Shown one piece after another: positions 8,897 to 15,585 of a stretch of DNA of 20,652 bases. The stretch is from contig CAMYLL010000008.1 of assembly GCA_947259235.1 (NCBI GenBank), positions 1 through 20,652 of the forward strand, read 5' to 3'. This DNA is from an uncultured Pseudodesulfovibrio sp. (GTDB lineage: Bacteria > Desulfobacterota > Desulfovibrionia > Desulfovibrionales > Desulfovibrionaceae). The notes below the pieces were generated by a model, which searched no databases, was not told the origin of the DNA, and worked only from the letters and a program-made list of their open reading frames with translations. Numbering within the stretch: position 1 is the first letter of the stretch; each line of letters begins with the position of its first letter. The position numbers were made by a program, and so were the translations under genes.

Positions 8897-8965
8897 GCCC
8901 GCCCGTTACCCCACAGCCAGCAGAGCCGCCCTCAAGCAAGACGTTTTCCATACATATTGAAAACC

Positions 8966-9009
8966 ATGCAAGAAGCCCCGAACCATAACGGTTTCGGGGC
9001 TTCTTGCAT
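8966..9009 (+). terminator. Long hairpin, probable terminator of the aminotransferase transcript
   Basis: ATGCAAGAAGCCCCGAA (8966-8982) has an exact 17-bp complement at 8993-9009, and further AACC/GGTT pairing with one extra T shortens the loop. The U tract after it is poor on the plus strand; on the minus strand it is followed by GGTTTTC. It may stop transcription from both sides. It lies 70 bases after the aminotransferase stop. Confidence 0.6.
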
Positions 9010-9069
9010 TGTAGGATATTTTCCCTGGTTGGCGCGGTCGACGGCAGGCCCCCATGTAAAGAAAGTTTT

Positions 9070-9154
9070 CGCCGAAGGCGAGAGTGGGATTCCAAAGGGT
9101 TACAGCCCTTTGGCCGCCGGAGGCGAAATCACCTGACAAATCCGCCGAAGGCGG
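9070..9154. repeat. Cluster of small hairpins, REP-like intergenic repeat
   Basis: Three mini-palindromes share the core CGCC-NNA-GGCG: 9070-9080 (loop GAA), 9115-9125 (loop GGA) and 9142-9154 (loop GAA, one pair longer). Between the first two is CCAAAGGG (9092-9099) with its complement CCCTTTGG (9106-9113) around a six-base loop. The arrangement resembles intergenic repeats I associate with Desulfovibrionales genomes. Within the 8897-9248 gap I see no gene, only this cluster and the two flanking terminators. Confidence 0.5.
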
Positions 9155-9177
9155 TTTCCGCTTTTGATTGCAACATT

Positions 9178-9215
9178 AAAAAAAACGCCTTGATCCTCAA
9201 GAGGATGGCCCTTTT
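9178..9215 (-). terminator. Rho-independent terminator of the hydrolase-mlaA unit
   Basis: Minus-strand reading: GCC, ATCCT, loop CTTG, AGGAT, a CAA bulge, GGC, then G and eight T (A8 at 9178-9185 on the plus strand). It is placed 34 bases after the mlaA stop codon. Confidence 0.7.
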
Positions 9216-9248
9216 CATTGGCTGCATGAGGTCGCGACCGGCGTCGCC

Positions 9249-10037
9249 CTATCGTTGGATATCCAGCTCGCGCTTCTTGGTGTAAACGAACCGGACCAGC
9301 TCATACTCGAAGGGCGAACCGGTCTCGTGATAGCGGAAGGGAACGTTGGCACGCCTGTTGAGCGAACGGATGACCATCTCCGTGATGGCCACGGACCATG
9401 TCTCCTTCACCCCGATCATGCGGTAGACCTGCTTCATCTCCAGATAGAGCAGCAGGAAATCGGCCCCAAAGCCCACGGTGTCGCGCAGGTTGGACGGGCC
9501 GAAGGCGGGCATGACGAAATACGGCCCGTTGCCCATGCCCCAATACCCAAGGGTCTGGCCCACGTCCTCCTCCTGCACCTTGAGCCGTTCGGCCCCGGAG
9601 GCAACGTCCATAAGCCCGAACACGCCGAAGGTCGAGTTGATGAGAAAGCGCGAGGTGGTGATGGCGCTTTTCTCTCCCTTGCCCTGGAGTATGCAGTTGA
9701 ACAGGACCGGCAGCTCGTTCAGGTTCTGGATGACATTGGAGAGGCCTTTTCTGACAGGCTTGGGGAGCACTGCCTGATAGACGTTGACGGCCGGGAGCAG
9801 GACATAGGTGTCAAGCCCTGCGTTGAAATCGTAGAGATGCCGGTTCATCGGCTCCCAGGGGTCGTACACCTGCATGAACTCAAGGTCCCTGTTCTCGGGC
9901 GTTGGCCAGTGGTTGACCTCGGTCTGGAACCCGGTGGGGGCCATAGTCAGGGCCGGGTCCACGCGCCTGGTCGAGGCCGCGCCGCAGCCGCCAAGGAGCA
10001 GGCTCAGCCCCAGAAGCGCGAGCACGGCCCAGCGCAT
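9249..10037 (-). CDS. mlaA: MlaA (VacJ) family outer-membrane lipoprotein
   Basis: MlaA is a ring-shaped lipoprotein that removes mislocalised phospholipid from the outer leaflet of the outer membrane and passes it to periplasmic MlaC. The 262-residue product has a lipoprotein signal with lipobox LGGC (Cys18; Gly at +2 suits outer-membrane delivery). The mature part carries family blocks: YDPWEPMNRHLYDFN (58-72), RFLINSTFGVFGLMDVA (130-146), EDVGQTLGYWGMGNGPYFVMP (157-177) and the GPSNLRDTVG turn (180-189). ATG 10037 is used. A GTG at 10067 overlapping the upstream stop (GTGA) would add ten residues and is a real alternative. It is the second gene after the alpha/beta hydrolase. No mlaBCDEF genes are in the window. 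Confidence 0.93.
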   Translation of the reverse strand: MRWAVLALLGLSLLLGGCGAASTRRVDPALTMAPTGFQTEVNHWPTPENRDLEFMQVYDPWEPMNRHLYDFNAGLDTYVLLPAVNVYQAVLPKPVRKGLSNVIQNLNELPVLFNCILQGKGEKSAITTSRFLINSTFGVFGLMDVASGAERLKVQEEDVGQTLGYWGMGNGPYFVMPAFGPSNLRDTVGFGADFLLLYLEMKQVYRMIGVKETWSVAITEMVIRSLNRRANVPFRYHETGSPFEYELVRFVYTKKRELDIQR

Positions 10038-10063
10038 GAACGCTTCTGCGGTTCTGCCACTGG

Positions 10064-11332
10064 TCACGGCGTCACCATCCCGACCATGGCCTCGACAAAG
10101 GGCGTATACATCATGTTGCCGCAATGACCGCCCGAGGGAAAGAGCCGGGCGCGCCTGCCGAACACGGTCTTGATGAAGGCCAGATCGTTTTCGTTGAGGA
10201 TGACGTCGTCCGTGTTGCCGATAACCACGACCTTGTCATTCTCCATGAGATAGGAACGGATATCGTAGAGGCTGCACTGGCGCATCATGGTATAGCGGTC
10301 GATGGATGGGTCGAGAAACTTGAGATAGGGCAGCAGGAACTCGTCCATGTACTCGATGAAGCTGACGTTGAAGGCCGCCTCGGCATATGGCATCAGCGGC
10401 CTGCCCGAACTCAGGGGATAGTCGGCAGGGGGGACGAGATACCCGGCCCGCAGGCAGACGTCGGAGGCAAAGATCATGGACGAGGACGAGAGCCGGAAAT
10501 CAACGCCGACGAGAGAGCGCAGATCCTTGTTGTCCAGATGGACGCGCGTAACCATCTCATAGAGAAAGTTGTCATCAAGGTCGGTGACTTCGGCGTTCTT
10601 GTAGTATTCGGAAAAGCGGTGGATGACGCTCTCGATCTGATCGCGCACGGAGATGTCGCCGAGGTTCTCCCTGGTCAGCCAGGAATCGAGCCGTTTGGCG
10701 GAATGATAGAGGCTCACGGGCGGGTTGATCATGAGCACCTTGCGAAAGTCGAAGTCCCCCGCCAGGGAATCCTTCCGGGCCAGAAAAGCGGCATGCATGG
10801 CCCCCAGGCTGTAGCCGGTGACGTAGTAGCCGGAAACCGGTCGCTCCTTCTCCACCACGTCCTTGATCCAGAGCATCATGCGGTAGAGATCGTCCACGTC
10901 GTGGGGCACGTAACCGGGCGCGCCGTGCTGCGACGCGCTGATAACGAAGTTCATGTGGGTGGGCGAGGACAGGGCCACCACGTGGAATCCCGCCTCATAG
11001 AAGACCTGGGTCAGAAAGATCATCTTCTTGGAGTCGTGCTCCGCGCCGGTCCCGGCGACGATGAAGATGAGGGGAGCCTCGCCCTTTTGCAGGGCCGTGC
11101 CGTAGAACATCTCGCCGCTGTAGGAGAAGATGTCCGGCACAACGCGCCCGTCCACGCGAATGGAGCGAAGCTTGGGCATCACCGGCGTCTGCGTCCTGTA
11201 CACCATATCCGGCGGCGTGCCGTAGACCGTGGCCTGATAGGGGTCGCCGTACGGGTAGCGATAGTCCGACGCGGCCGGGGATACGACCGGGCAGAGCACT
11301 GCCGCCAGGAGCACAAGAGCAAGTAGACGCAT
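10064..11332 (-). CDS. Predicted exported alpha/beta hydrolase
   Basis: I recognise the fold but not a named family. The 422-residue product starts with a Sec signal peptide (about residues 1-23, hydrophobic LLALVLLAAVL, ending near SPAAS). The core strand PLIFIVAGTG and the following strands fit an alpha/beta hydrolase. The nucleophile elbow GYSLG has Ser175, the acid is probably Asp375 or Asp376 (GNTDDV), and the His is His403 (SGGHCGN); order and spacing suit a catalytic triad. A roughly 150-residue insertion between elbow and acid could be a lid. Predicted location is the periplasm. ATG 11332 is chosen because it begins the signal peptide; no good Shine-Dalgarno is seen. mlaA follows directly, suggesting a lipid or lipid-linked substrate (inference). 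Confidence 0.8.
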   Translation of the reverse strand: MRLLALVLLAAVLCPVVSPAASDYRYPYGDPYQATVYGTPPDMVYRTQTPVMPKLRSIRVDGRVVPDIFSYSGEMFYGTALQKGEAPLIFIVAGTGAEHDSKKMIFLTQVFYEAGFHVVALSSPTHMNFVISASQHGAPGYVPHDVDDLYRMMLWIKDVVEKERPVSGYYVTGYSLGAMHAAFLARKDSLAGDFDFRKVLMINPPVSLYHSAKRLDSWLTRENLGDISVRDQIESVIHRFSEYYKNAEVTDLDDNFLYEMVTRVHLDNKDLRSLVGVDFRLSSSSMIFASDVCLRAGYLVPPADYPLSSGRPLMPYAEAAFNVSFIEYMDEFLLPYLKFLDPSIDRYTMMRQCSLYDIRSYLMENDKVVVIGNTDDVILNENDLAFIKTVFGRRARLFPSGGHCGNMMYTPFVEAMVGMVTP

Positions 11333-11518
11333 ACGTTTTACGGGGTTGATTTTTCCATTTTGCGGATAAGTGCAATGTCCATACCTAACCGTATTGTCCG
11401 TTTCTAGCAAGGCATAGGAAAAGCTAGGCATCCCTCGGCAACTCCCGGCTCAGGTGGCCGTGCTGCGCGCCCCCTCATCCCCCCCGCCCCGCTCAAACAG
11501 GCGGGGATAGTACGGGCC

Positions 11519-11549
11519 AAAAAAAGGGAGCCTCGACAGAGGCTCCCTT
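11519..11549 (-). terminator. Rho-independent terminator after the BOF gene
   Basis: Minus strand: an 11-bp perfect stem AAGGGAGCCTC / GAGGCTCCCTT around loop TGTC, running into a T tract (A run at 11519-11525 on the plus strand). It lies 21 bases after the stop codon. Confidence 0.9.
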
Positions 11550-11570
11550 GGTCAGCGTATGAAACGGCCG

Positions 11571-11939
11571 CTACTCGACGACCTTGACCGAGGTCGCCTC
11601 CACCTCGGTGTACATGAAGTTCTGGCCGATCTGGCCGGTGACTTCAACGGTGGCGTTGACGATATCCATGCCATTCAGGGCGCCTTCCTCGGTAAAGACC
11701 ATCAGCTCGCCTGTGCCGTCGTCGAGCAAGAACTCGTTGGCCTTGAGCATCTTGATCACAGTGCCACGCAACTGCACCGCCGTGTCCACTCCGGACTCCT
11801 TGGCAGCGGCAATGGTGGTGGCCTTGTAAGGGGCGATCTCCGTGGTCGCGGTGGCGTCCGTGGTCTTGGCCACCTCGGCGGACATGGCAACAGACGCGAC
11901 AATCAACATCAGTACAAGAATCATTCCTATGCGCTTCAT
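11571..11939 (-). CDS. Periplasmic BOF/YgiW-YdeI-type OB-fold protein
   Basis: Members of this family are small periplasmic OB-fold proteins; E. coli YgiW and Salmonella YdeI are linked to stress tolerance, but biochemistry is poorly known. The 122-residue product has a signal peptide (residues 1-20, cleavage near VAMSA). The fold signature VQLRGTVIKMLKANEFLLDDGTGELMVF is at 55-82, followed by VTGQIGQNFMYTEVEATSVKVV closing the barrel. ATG 11939 has GAGG eight bases upstream. In the leader, GGCGGA (11979-11984) pairs with TCCGCC (11989-11994). A large palindrome sits about 145 bases upstream. A strong terminator follows, so it seems monocistronic. Close relatives also appear under the label NirD/YgiW/YdeI family. 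Confidence 0.85.
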   Translation of the reverse strand: MKRIGMILVLMLIVASVAMSAEVAKTTDATATTEIAPYKATTIAAAKESGVDTAVQLRGTVIKMLKANEFLLDDGTGELMVFTEEGALNGMDIVNATVEVTGQIGQNFMYTEVEATSVKVVE

Positions 11940-12084
11940 GACGACTTCCTCTTTCTGGGGTGTTTTCTGTTTATAATCGGCGGAACTCTCCGCCTTCGAG
12001 AAGAGTAATAGCACAGCAAAAAGAAAAATCTACATTTTTTTTGACATGTAACCACTCGAAATAAAGACAGAATTTAAAAATCTG

Positions 12085-12116
12085 CACAAATTGATTGATC
12101 GCTCAATCAATTTGTG
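12085..12116. promoter_or_regulatory. Perfect 14-bp-arm palindrome, TetR-type operator candidate
   Basis: CACAAATTGATTGA (12085-12098), a four-base centre TCGC, then the exact complement TCAATCAATTTGTG (12103-12116). The TTGATTGA half-site with a short centre resembles operators of TetR-family repressors such as BetI. The site lies upstream of the BOF gene and no regulator gene is nearby. Alternative: in minus-strand RNA it is a strong hairpin followed by CAGATTTTT, so it could be a terminator for msrAB. Confidence 0.55.
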
Positions 12117-12232
12117 GGGCCACAAGCCCGTTTCCAGTCGCTGGCGGAGCCGGAGCCCAGACGGCATTTCGATACGGCACGCCCTTTCCCCTGAGGCACA
12201 CAGGCACGCCACGAGTGCGAAACGACCGACGG

Positions 12233-12263
12233 CGGCCTGTGACGGGGGTTCCGCCACAGGCCG
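12233..12263 (-). other. GC-rich hairpin after msrAB
   Basis: CGGCCTGTG (12233-12241) with exact complement CACAGGCCG (12255-12263), loop 13 bases. It is 55 bases past the msrAB stop. No U tract follows, so termination at this point is only possible, not shown. Confidence 0.4.
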
Positions 12264-12317
12264 CACGCCGTAAAACGTCATTCTTTGGACAGCGACTATG
12301 CCTGCCGCACGCCTGTT

Positions 12318-13442
12318 CTACTGGTCGAATGATCGGGCAAATGCCCCGTATCCCTGCTCCTCAAGCGCGTCGCGGGGAACGAACCGCAAGGCCGCCGAGT
12401 TGAGACAATAGCGCAGACCCGTGGGCGGCGGGCCGTCATCAAAAACATGGCCCAGATGCGAATCCGCCAGCTTGCTGCGCACTTCGGTCCGCACCGCGAA
12501 GAGACTCCGGTCCTGCTTCTCCACCACATTCTCCGCCACCAGGGGCCGGGTGAAGCTCGGCCAGCCGGTCCCGGACTCAAACTTGTCCCTGGACGAAAAA
12601 AGCGGCTCGCCCGAGACGATGTCCACATAGATGCCCTCGGCGTGATTGTCCCAGTATTCGTTGTCAAAGGGAGGCTCAGTGCCATCCTTTTGGGTCACCT
12701 TGTACTGCATGGGGGTCAGGCTCGCCTTCAAGGTCGCGTCGTCGGGCATGACAAACCCGTCCCCGGAGGCGTATGTGCCCACAGGCTTGGTCGCGGTGTC
12801 GGGATCGGCCTCGTGGCCCCAGGTCTCCTCGACGAACCGGTCCCTGCCGGAGAGGTAGCGGTAAGTCTTGTAGCGTATGGGATTATGCTTGTAGTAGTCC
12901 TGATGATACTTCTCCGCCTCGTAAAAGGTCGTGAACGGGAGTATGGGCGTGATCACCGGAGCCTTGAACCGCCCCGATTCGCCAAGGGCCATCTTCGAGG
13001 CTTCGGCCACGCGCTGCTGCTCCGGGGAGTGATAGAAGATCGCCGACGTGTACTGCGCGCCCCTGTCCCCGAAGGAACCCCCGGCGTCAGTGGGGTCGAA
13101 GTGCTTCCAGAAGTGATCAAGCACCTGGGCATAGCTCACCCTGGCCGGGTCGAAGTACACCTGGACCGACTCGCGGTGGCCCGTGCCGCCGCTCGAAACG
13201 TCTTCATAGGCCGGGTTCTCCTCGACCCCGCCCGCATATCCTGAAACCGCCCGGATCACGCCCGGCAGCTTCTCCATATCGGACTCCACGCACCAGAAAC
13301 AGCCGCCCGCCAGGGTGGCCACTTCGATCTTGACAGGTTCGCCCATGCTATTCTCCTTGGGAGCGCCGCTCCCAACTATCGCCAGCCCGGTCAGGATCAC
13401 CAGGACCATGAGCGCGAGCAGCGTCTTTCTCTTCATTGTCAT
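12318..13442 (-). CDS. msrAB: Exported MsrA-MsrB fusion methionine sulfoxide reductase
   Basis: Repairs both S- and R-methionine sulfoxide in oxidised proteins. The 374-residue product begins with a signal peptide or membrane anchor (residues 3-27, [20 protein letters not shown]), so it acts in the periplasm. The MsrA domain follows at about 39-200, with GGCFWC (46-51) and catalytic Cys48. The MsrB domain spans about 235-357, with [21 protein letters not shown] (278-298) and [11 protein letters not shown] (344-354), catalytic Cys346. MsrB shows no CxxC zinc pairs, so it is the zinc-free type. ATG 13442 has GAGG eight bases upstream; an extended start at 13484 lacks support. A near-consensus promoter is at 13492-13520. 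The order A-then-B without a thioredoxin domain means an external reductant is needed. Confidence 0.95.
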   Translation of the reverse strand: MTMKRKTLLALMVLVILTGLAIVGSGAPKENSMGEPVKIEVATLAGGCFWCVESDMEKLPGVIRAVSGYAGGVEENPAYEDVSSGGTGHRESVQVYFDPARVSYAQVLDHFWKHFDPTDAGGSFGDRGAQYTSAIFYHSPEQQRVAEASKMALGESGRFKAPVITPILPFTTFYEAEKYHQDYYKHNPIRYKTYRYLSGRDRFVEETWGHEADPDTATKPVGTYASGDGFVMPDDATLKASLTPMQYKVTQKDGTEPPFDNEYWDNHAEGIYVDIVSGEPLFSSRDKFESGTGWPSFTRPLVAENVVEKQDRSLFAVRTEVRSKLADSHLGHVFDDGPPPTGLRYCLNSAALRFVPRDALEEQGYGAFARSFDQ

Positions 13443-13762
13443 GACTATTACCTCGCTGATGTGGACAATAAAAACTATTACCACTTATTACAGGATAGAC
13501 ATTGGTCCCGGCCCTGTCAACGCGGGCTGCCTGATGACCAGGGCATGCGCATGCGGTCCGCACCCTGCGATTCAAAGCTCCCGAACAATGAGTCCTTGAC
13601 CTGATAAAAACCTCCATGCTCCTATACGGGAAACGGATTCGGGGCAGACTCGCCCTGCGTTGGTTTGCCCTGCCCTGCCAGAACCGAGGCAGATTGTACA
13701 ATGACGCATCGCGAGCGGGCAGATTTTTCCGATGAGCAACCACAGCCAAAGGACCATACTCC
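13443..13762. other. 320-base divergent gap between msrAB and the DUF3750 gene
   Basis: No gene seen. It contains the msrAB promoter and repeated ACTATTACC elements (13444-13452, 13474-13482 and a degenerate copy at 13483-13491). Upstream of the plus-strand gene is a TACAAT at 13697-13702, a possible -10 without a recognisable -35. Confidence 0.6.
13492..13520 (-). promoter_or_regulatory. Near-consensus sigma-70 promoter for msrAB
   Basis: On the minus strand: TTGACA (perfect -35), 17 bases, TATCCT. The start point would be near 13485, giving a leader of about 43 bases that contains two TAATA-rich direct repeats. Confidence 0.7.
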
Positions 13763-14305
13763 GTGAACACCCAATTGATGAAACCGCTGTGCTGGACCAT
13801 GATGCTGCTCTTCTCACTTGCCGGATGCACGGGAGGCGACTGGCGAACGGCCAGCAGGGAGCCGGCGGGCATCGCCCCGGACCCGGCTTCGACGCCCGAA
13901 GCCGTAATCCAGGTCTATGCGGCCTCCACATGGGGATGGCGGGGATGGTTCGCGGTCCATACCTGGATCGCGACAAAGAAAACGGGAGAGGACGGCTATA
14001 CGGTCTATGAAGTCGTGGGGTGGCGGCAGCGGCAGGGATTGCCGCTCGTGCGGATAGAGCGCGACGCGCCTGACCGCTATTGGTTTGGCGAACCTCCCAG
14101 GCTGTTGGCCGACCGTCGTGGTCCGGGAATCGATGAACTCATAGACAAAGTCGACGCCGCGGCGCGCTCCTACCCTTGGGGCGCAGTCTACAAGGCCTTC
14201 CCGGGCCCGAACAGTAACACCTTTACGGCCTGGGTCATCAAGCGGGTTCCCGAACTCGGCGTCCGGCTCCCCTTTTCCGCATTCGGCAGCGGATACGCGG
14301 ACTGA
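13763..14305 (+). CDS. DUF3750-family lipoprotein
   Basis: Family of unknown function; I recognise its blocks. The 180-residue product has a lipoprotein signal with LAGC (Cys22) and Thr at +2, which suits outer-membrane sorting. Conserved parts are VYAASTWGWRGWFAVHTWIA (51-70), YTVYEVVGWR (79-88), DRYWFGEPPRLLADRRG (104-120) and FPGPNSNTFTAWVIKRVPEL (146-165). The pair His66 and N-S-N-T-F (Ser151) recalls the His and N-C-x-x-F of permuted NlpC/P60-LRAT-type enzymes, with Ser where Cys would be; this is my inference. GTG 13763 is chosen because AAGGA lies nine bases upstream; ATG 13778 has no ribosome site and would shorten the signal n-region. It stands alone, divergent from msrAB. Confidence 0.85.
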   Translation: MNTQLMKPLCWTMMLLFSLAGCTGGDWRTASREPAGIAPDPASTPEAVIQVYAASTWGWRGWFAVHTWIATKKTGEDGYTVYEVVGWRQRQGLPLVRIERDAPDRYWFGEPPRLLADRRGPGIDELIDKVDAAARSYPWGAVYKAFPGPNSNTFTAWVIKRVPELGVRLPFSAFGSGYAD

Positions 14306-14357
14306 CGGCCCTATCCGCCCGGGGCTGAACGCGGGAAAATCGAATGAAGACGGAACG

Positions 14358-14404
14358 CGTCGCCGCGACCGCCCCGCCATCGGCGGGACAGGCGCAGCGG
14401 CGCG
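14358..14404. other. Nested GC-rich hairpin between convergent genes
   Basis: Inner stem CCCGCC (14373-14378) with GGCGGG (14382-14387); outer stem CGCCGC (14361-14366) with GCGGCG (14397-14402), extended by two pairs past a bulged T. It lies between the ends of the DUF3750 gene and the 14432 gene. It may terminate both transcripts, though it has no U tract on either side. Confidence 0.35.
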
Positions 14405-14431
14405 GAAAATCGTCGGAGAACGGTGCGGCGA

Positions 14432-15049
14432 CTACACCCGGAGGTTCAGCCCCGCATAGGACGCGCTTCCACCGCCGAAGACCATCCCGCCCCCGGTATA
14501 GAGCGACGAAGCACCGGCGCTGGCCTCGAACCATATGGACATGCTCTGGGCGCTCAGGCTCTGGCGCAACTCCGGCAGGGTGAGCTTACGCTCGGCCAGG
14601 CTGGTCAGCTTGCCCAACTGCACATTCTCGGTGAACTGCTCGGCCATGTCGGGGTTGTCGATGAAGTATTGGTCAATGGTCACCTTGTTCGGGTGGTTCG
14701 CGTTGGCCGAGACCTTGCCCGAGGACGGGTCCAGAGACAGGCTGAGACCTGATTTCTCGGTATCGATGCCCAGTTCGGCCATATCTGCCTTGAACCGCTC
14801 GTCCCACGCCTTTTCCTGGCCTTTGCGGTAGTTGATGACGCTGTCGAAGGTCAGACGGCCGTTGCTGGTCCTGGGAACGTTCGACAGCAGATCGTCGATG
14901 AGTTCCTTGACGCCGGACATCACGCCCGTCTCCCGCCTGCGGGTGTTCCTGGTTGATTCGGCCTGGGCCGCTTCGCTTTCCTCGCGGGCCTGGGTCGATC
15001 TCTGATAAGTGTATCCGTATCCGGAAGATTCTATGGGTATCGTCGTCAT
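14432..15049 (-). CDS. Protein of unknown function with glycine-rich C-terminus
   Basis: Not recognised. The 205-residue product has no signal peptide or membrane helix. Residues 15-45 are rich in Arg, Glu, Gln and Ser and probably disordered. Residues 45-170 look like a helical, charged domain with TIDQYFIDNPDMAEQFTENV (124-143). The last 30 residues are small and glycine-rich (LYTGGGMVFGGGSASYAG, 183-200). There is no Cys. The start is well supported: AAGGAGGGAAC directly before ATG 15049. A CATAAT -10-like box with weak -35 lies in the divergent gap. Its neighbour on the other strand is the ComFB-domain gene. The length and tail might suit an appendage-associated or secreted protein, but nothing proves it. 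Confidence 0.75.
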   Translation of the reverse strand: MTTIPIESSGYGYTYQRSTQAREESEAAQAESTRNTRRRETGVMSGVKELIDDLLSNVPRTSNGRLTFDSVINYRKGQEKAWDERFKADMAELGIDTEKSGLSLSLDPSSGKVSANANHPNKVTIDQYFIDNPDMAEQFTENVQLGKLTSLAERKLTLPELRQSLSAQSMSIWFEASAGASSLYTGGGMVFGGGSASYAGLNLRV

Positions 15050-15132
15050 GTTCCCTCCTTCGAGCGCGCAATGCTACTCGGCAAATTATGCTCACCCGGA
15101 CAATAAGCAGGAACCATACCACCCCGGACCGA

Positions 15133-15162
15133 TTGCGCTCTGGCAACGGGATGTGCTAGCCT
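15133..15162 (+). promoter_or_regulatory. Possible extended -10 promoter of the ComFB gene
   Basis: TTGCGC, an 18-base spacer, then TAGCCT preceded by TGC. The predicted start is near 15169, about 32 bases before ATG 15201. The -10 box is weak apart from the TG extension. Confidence 0.35.
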
Positions 15163-15200
15163 GAAATTGACGCAACCACCGCTTTCCCAAGGGAGGCCCC

Positions 15201-15497
15201 ATGGCTGAAACGGAACTGGTGGTCAGGGACATCGACCTGAGCAGGATCAGGAACCGCAACGAAAAGCGGGTCGCCAGGCTCATGAACGAAATCCTCGACC
15301 AATACTACACCGACTACATCTTCGAACAGCTTGACATCGAAGACATCTACGCCCTGACCCTGAACCTGTTGCCCGCCCGTTACGTCCAGCGCGGCAGCAT
15401 CATCCTTTCCGACCGGATTTCGGATTTCGCCATCAAGAGCAAGATCCGCGAGGCCACCGATCGCGTACTCGAAAACCCGACCAGATCAGACGACTGA
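15201..15497 (+). CDS. ComFB-domain protein (cysteine-free)
   Basis: The 98-residue product matches the ComFB fold in pattern. IRNRNEKRVARLMNEILDQY (16-35) corresponds to the N-terminal helix with its N-x-N-E core, and IEDIYALTLNLLPARYVQRG (46-65) to the conserved helix that ends in LP-x-x-YV. ComFB proteins have been reported as cyclic di-GMP receptors in cyanobacteria and Bacillus. The family commonly has Cys pairs between these helices; this protein has none, with FEQLD in that place. It is cytosolic, with no signal peptide. GGGAGG precedes ATG 15201 at good spacing. It is monocistronic, bounded by a hairpin terminator shared with the convergent RND gene. Ligand binding is a family-based guess. 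Confidence 0.75.
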   Translation: MAETELVVRDIDLSRIRNRNEKRVARLMNEILDQYYTDYIFEQLDIEDIYALTLNLLPARYVQRGSIILSDRISDFAIKSKIREATDRVLENPTRSDD

Positions 15498-15514
15498 GTT
15501 CCGCCCCCGACGAG

Positions 15515-15556
15515 AAAAGGGCAAGCCCCGCGCCGATGGTGCGCGAGGCTTGCCCT
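15515..15556 (-). terminator. Hairpin terminator between ComFB and RND genes
   Basis: AGGGCAAGCC (15518-15527) pairs with GGCTTGCCCT (15547-15556), with further CGCGC/GCGCG pairing inside. In the minus direction TTTTC follows, which suits the end of the RND operon. In the plus direction GATTTATT follows, so it may also serve the ComFB gene. Confidence 0.7.
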
Positions 15557-15585
15557 GATTTATTGTGCTTGCCCGAAAGGGGCGG

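Larger units (their letters stand above)
11940..12317. other. 378-base gap between msrAB and the BOF gene
   Basis: No convincing gene. An 83-residue minus frame (12030-12281) has no family resemblance and runs through two inverted repeats. The left half (12000-12116) is AT-rich, unlike its surroundings, and holds the operator-like palindrome. A possible minus-strand promoter (TTGTGC, 17 bases, CTTTAT) would overlap the palindrome's edge. The right half is GC-rich with a 9-bp hairpin. Confidence 0.6.

Noticed and set aside
10124..11326. 400-residue plus-strand frame opposite the alpha/beta hydrolase
   Set aside because: The minus frame has a signal peptide and catalytic triad; the plus frame has no motif.
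12030..12281. 83-residue minus frame in the msrAB-BOF gap
   Set aside because: No ribosome site or family resemblance, and it runs through a hairpin and the palindrome.
12318..13484. Longer start of msrAB at 13484
   Set aside because: It adds residues before a well-placed GAGG and ATG at 13442, and the predicted transcript starts essentially at that position.
15141..15158. TGGCAAC...TGCTA as a sigma-54 promoter
   Set aside because: The GG-to-GC spacing is 11 rather than the required 10 bases, and the flanks do not fit.
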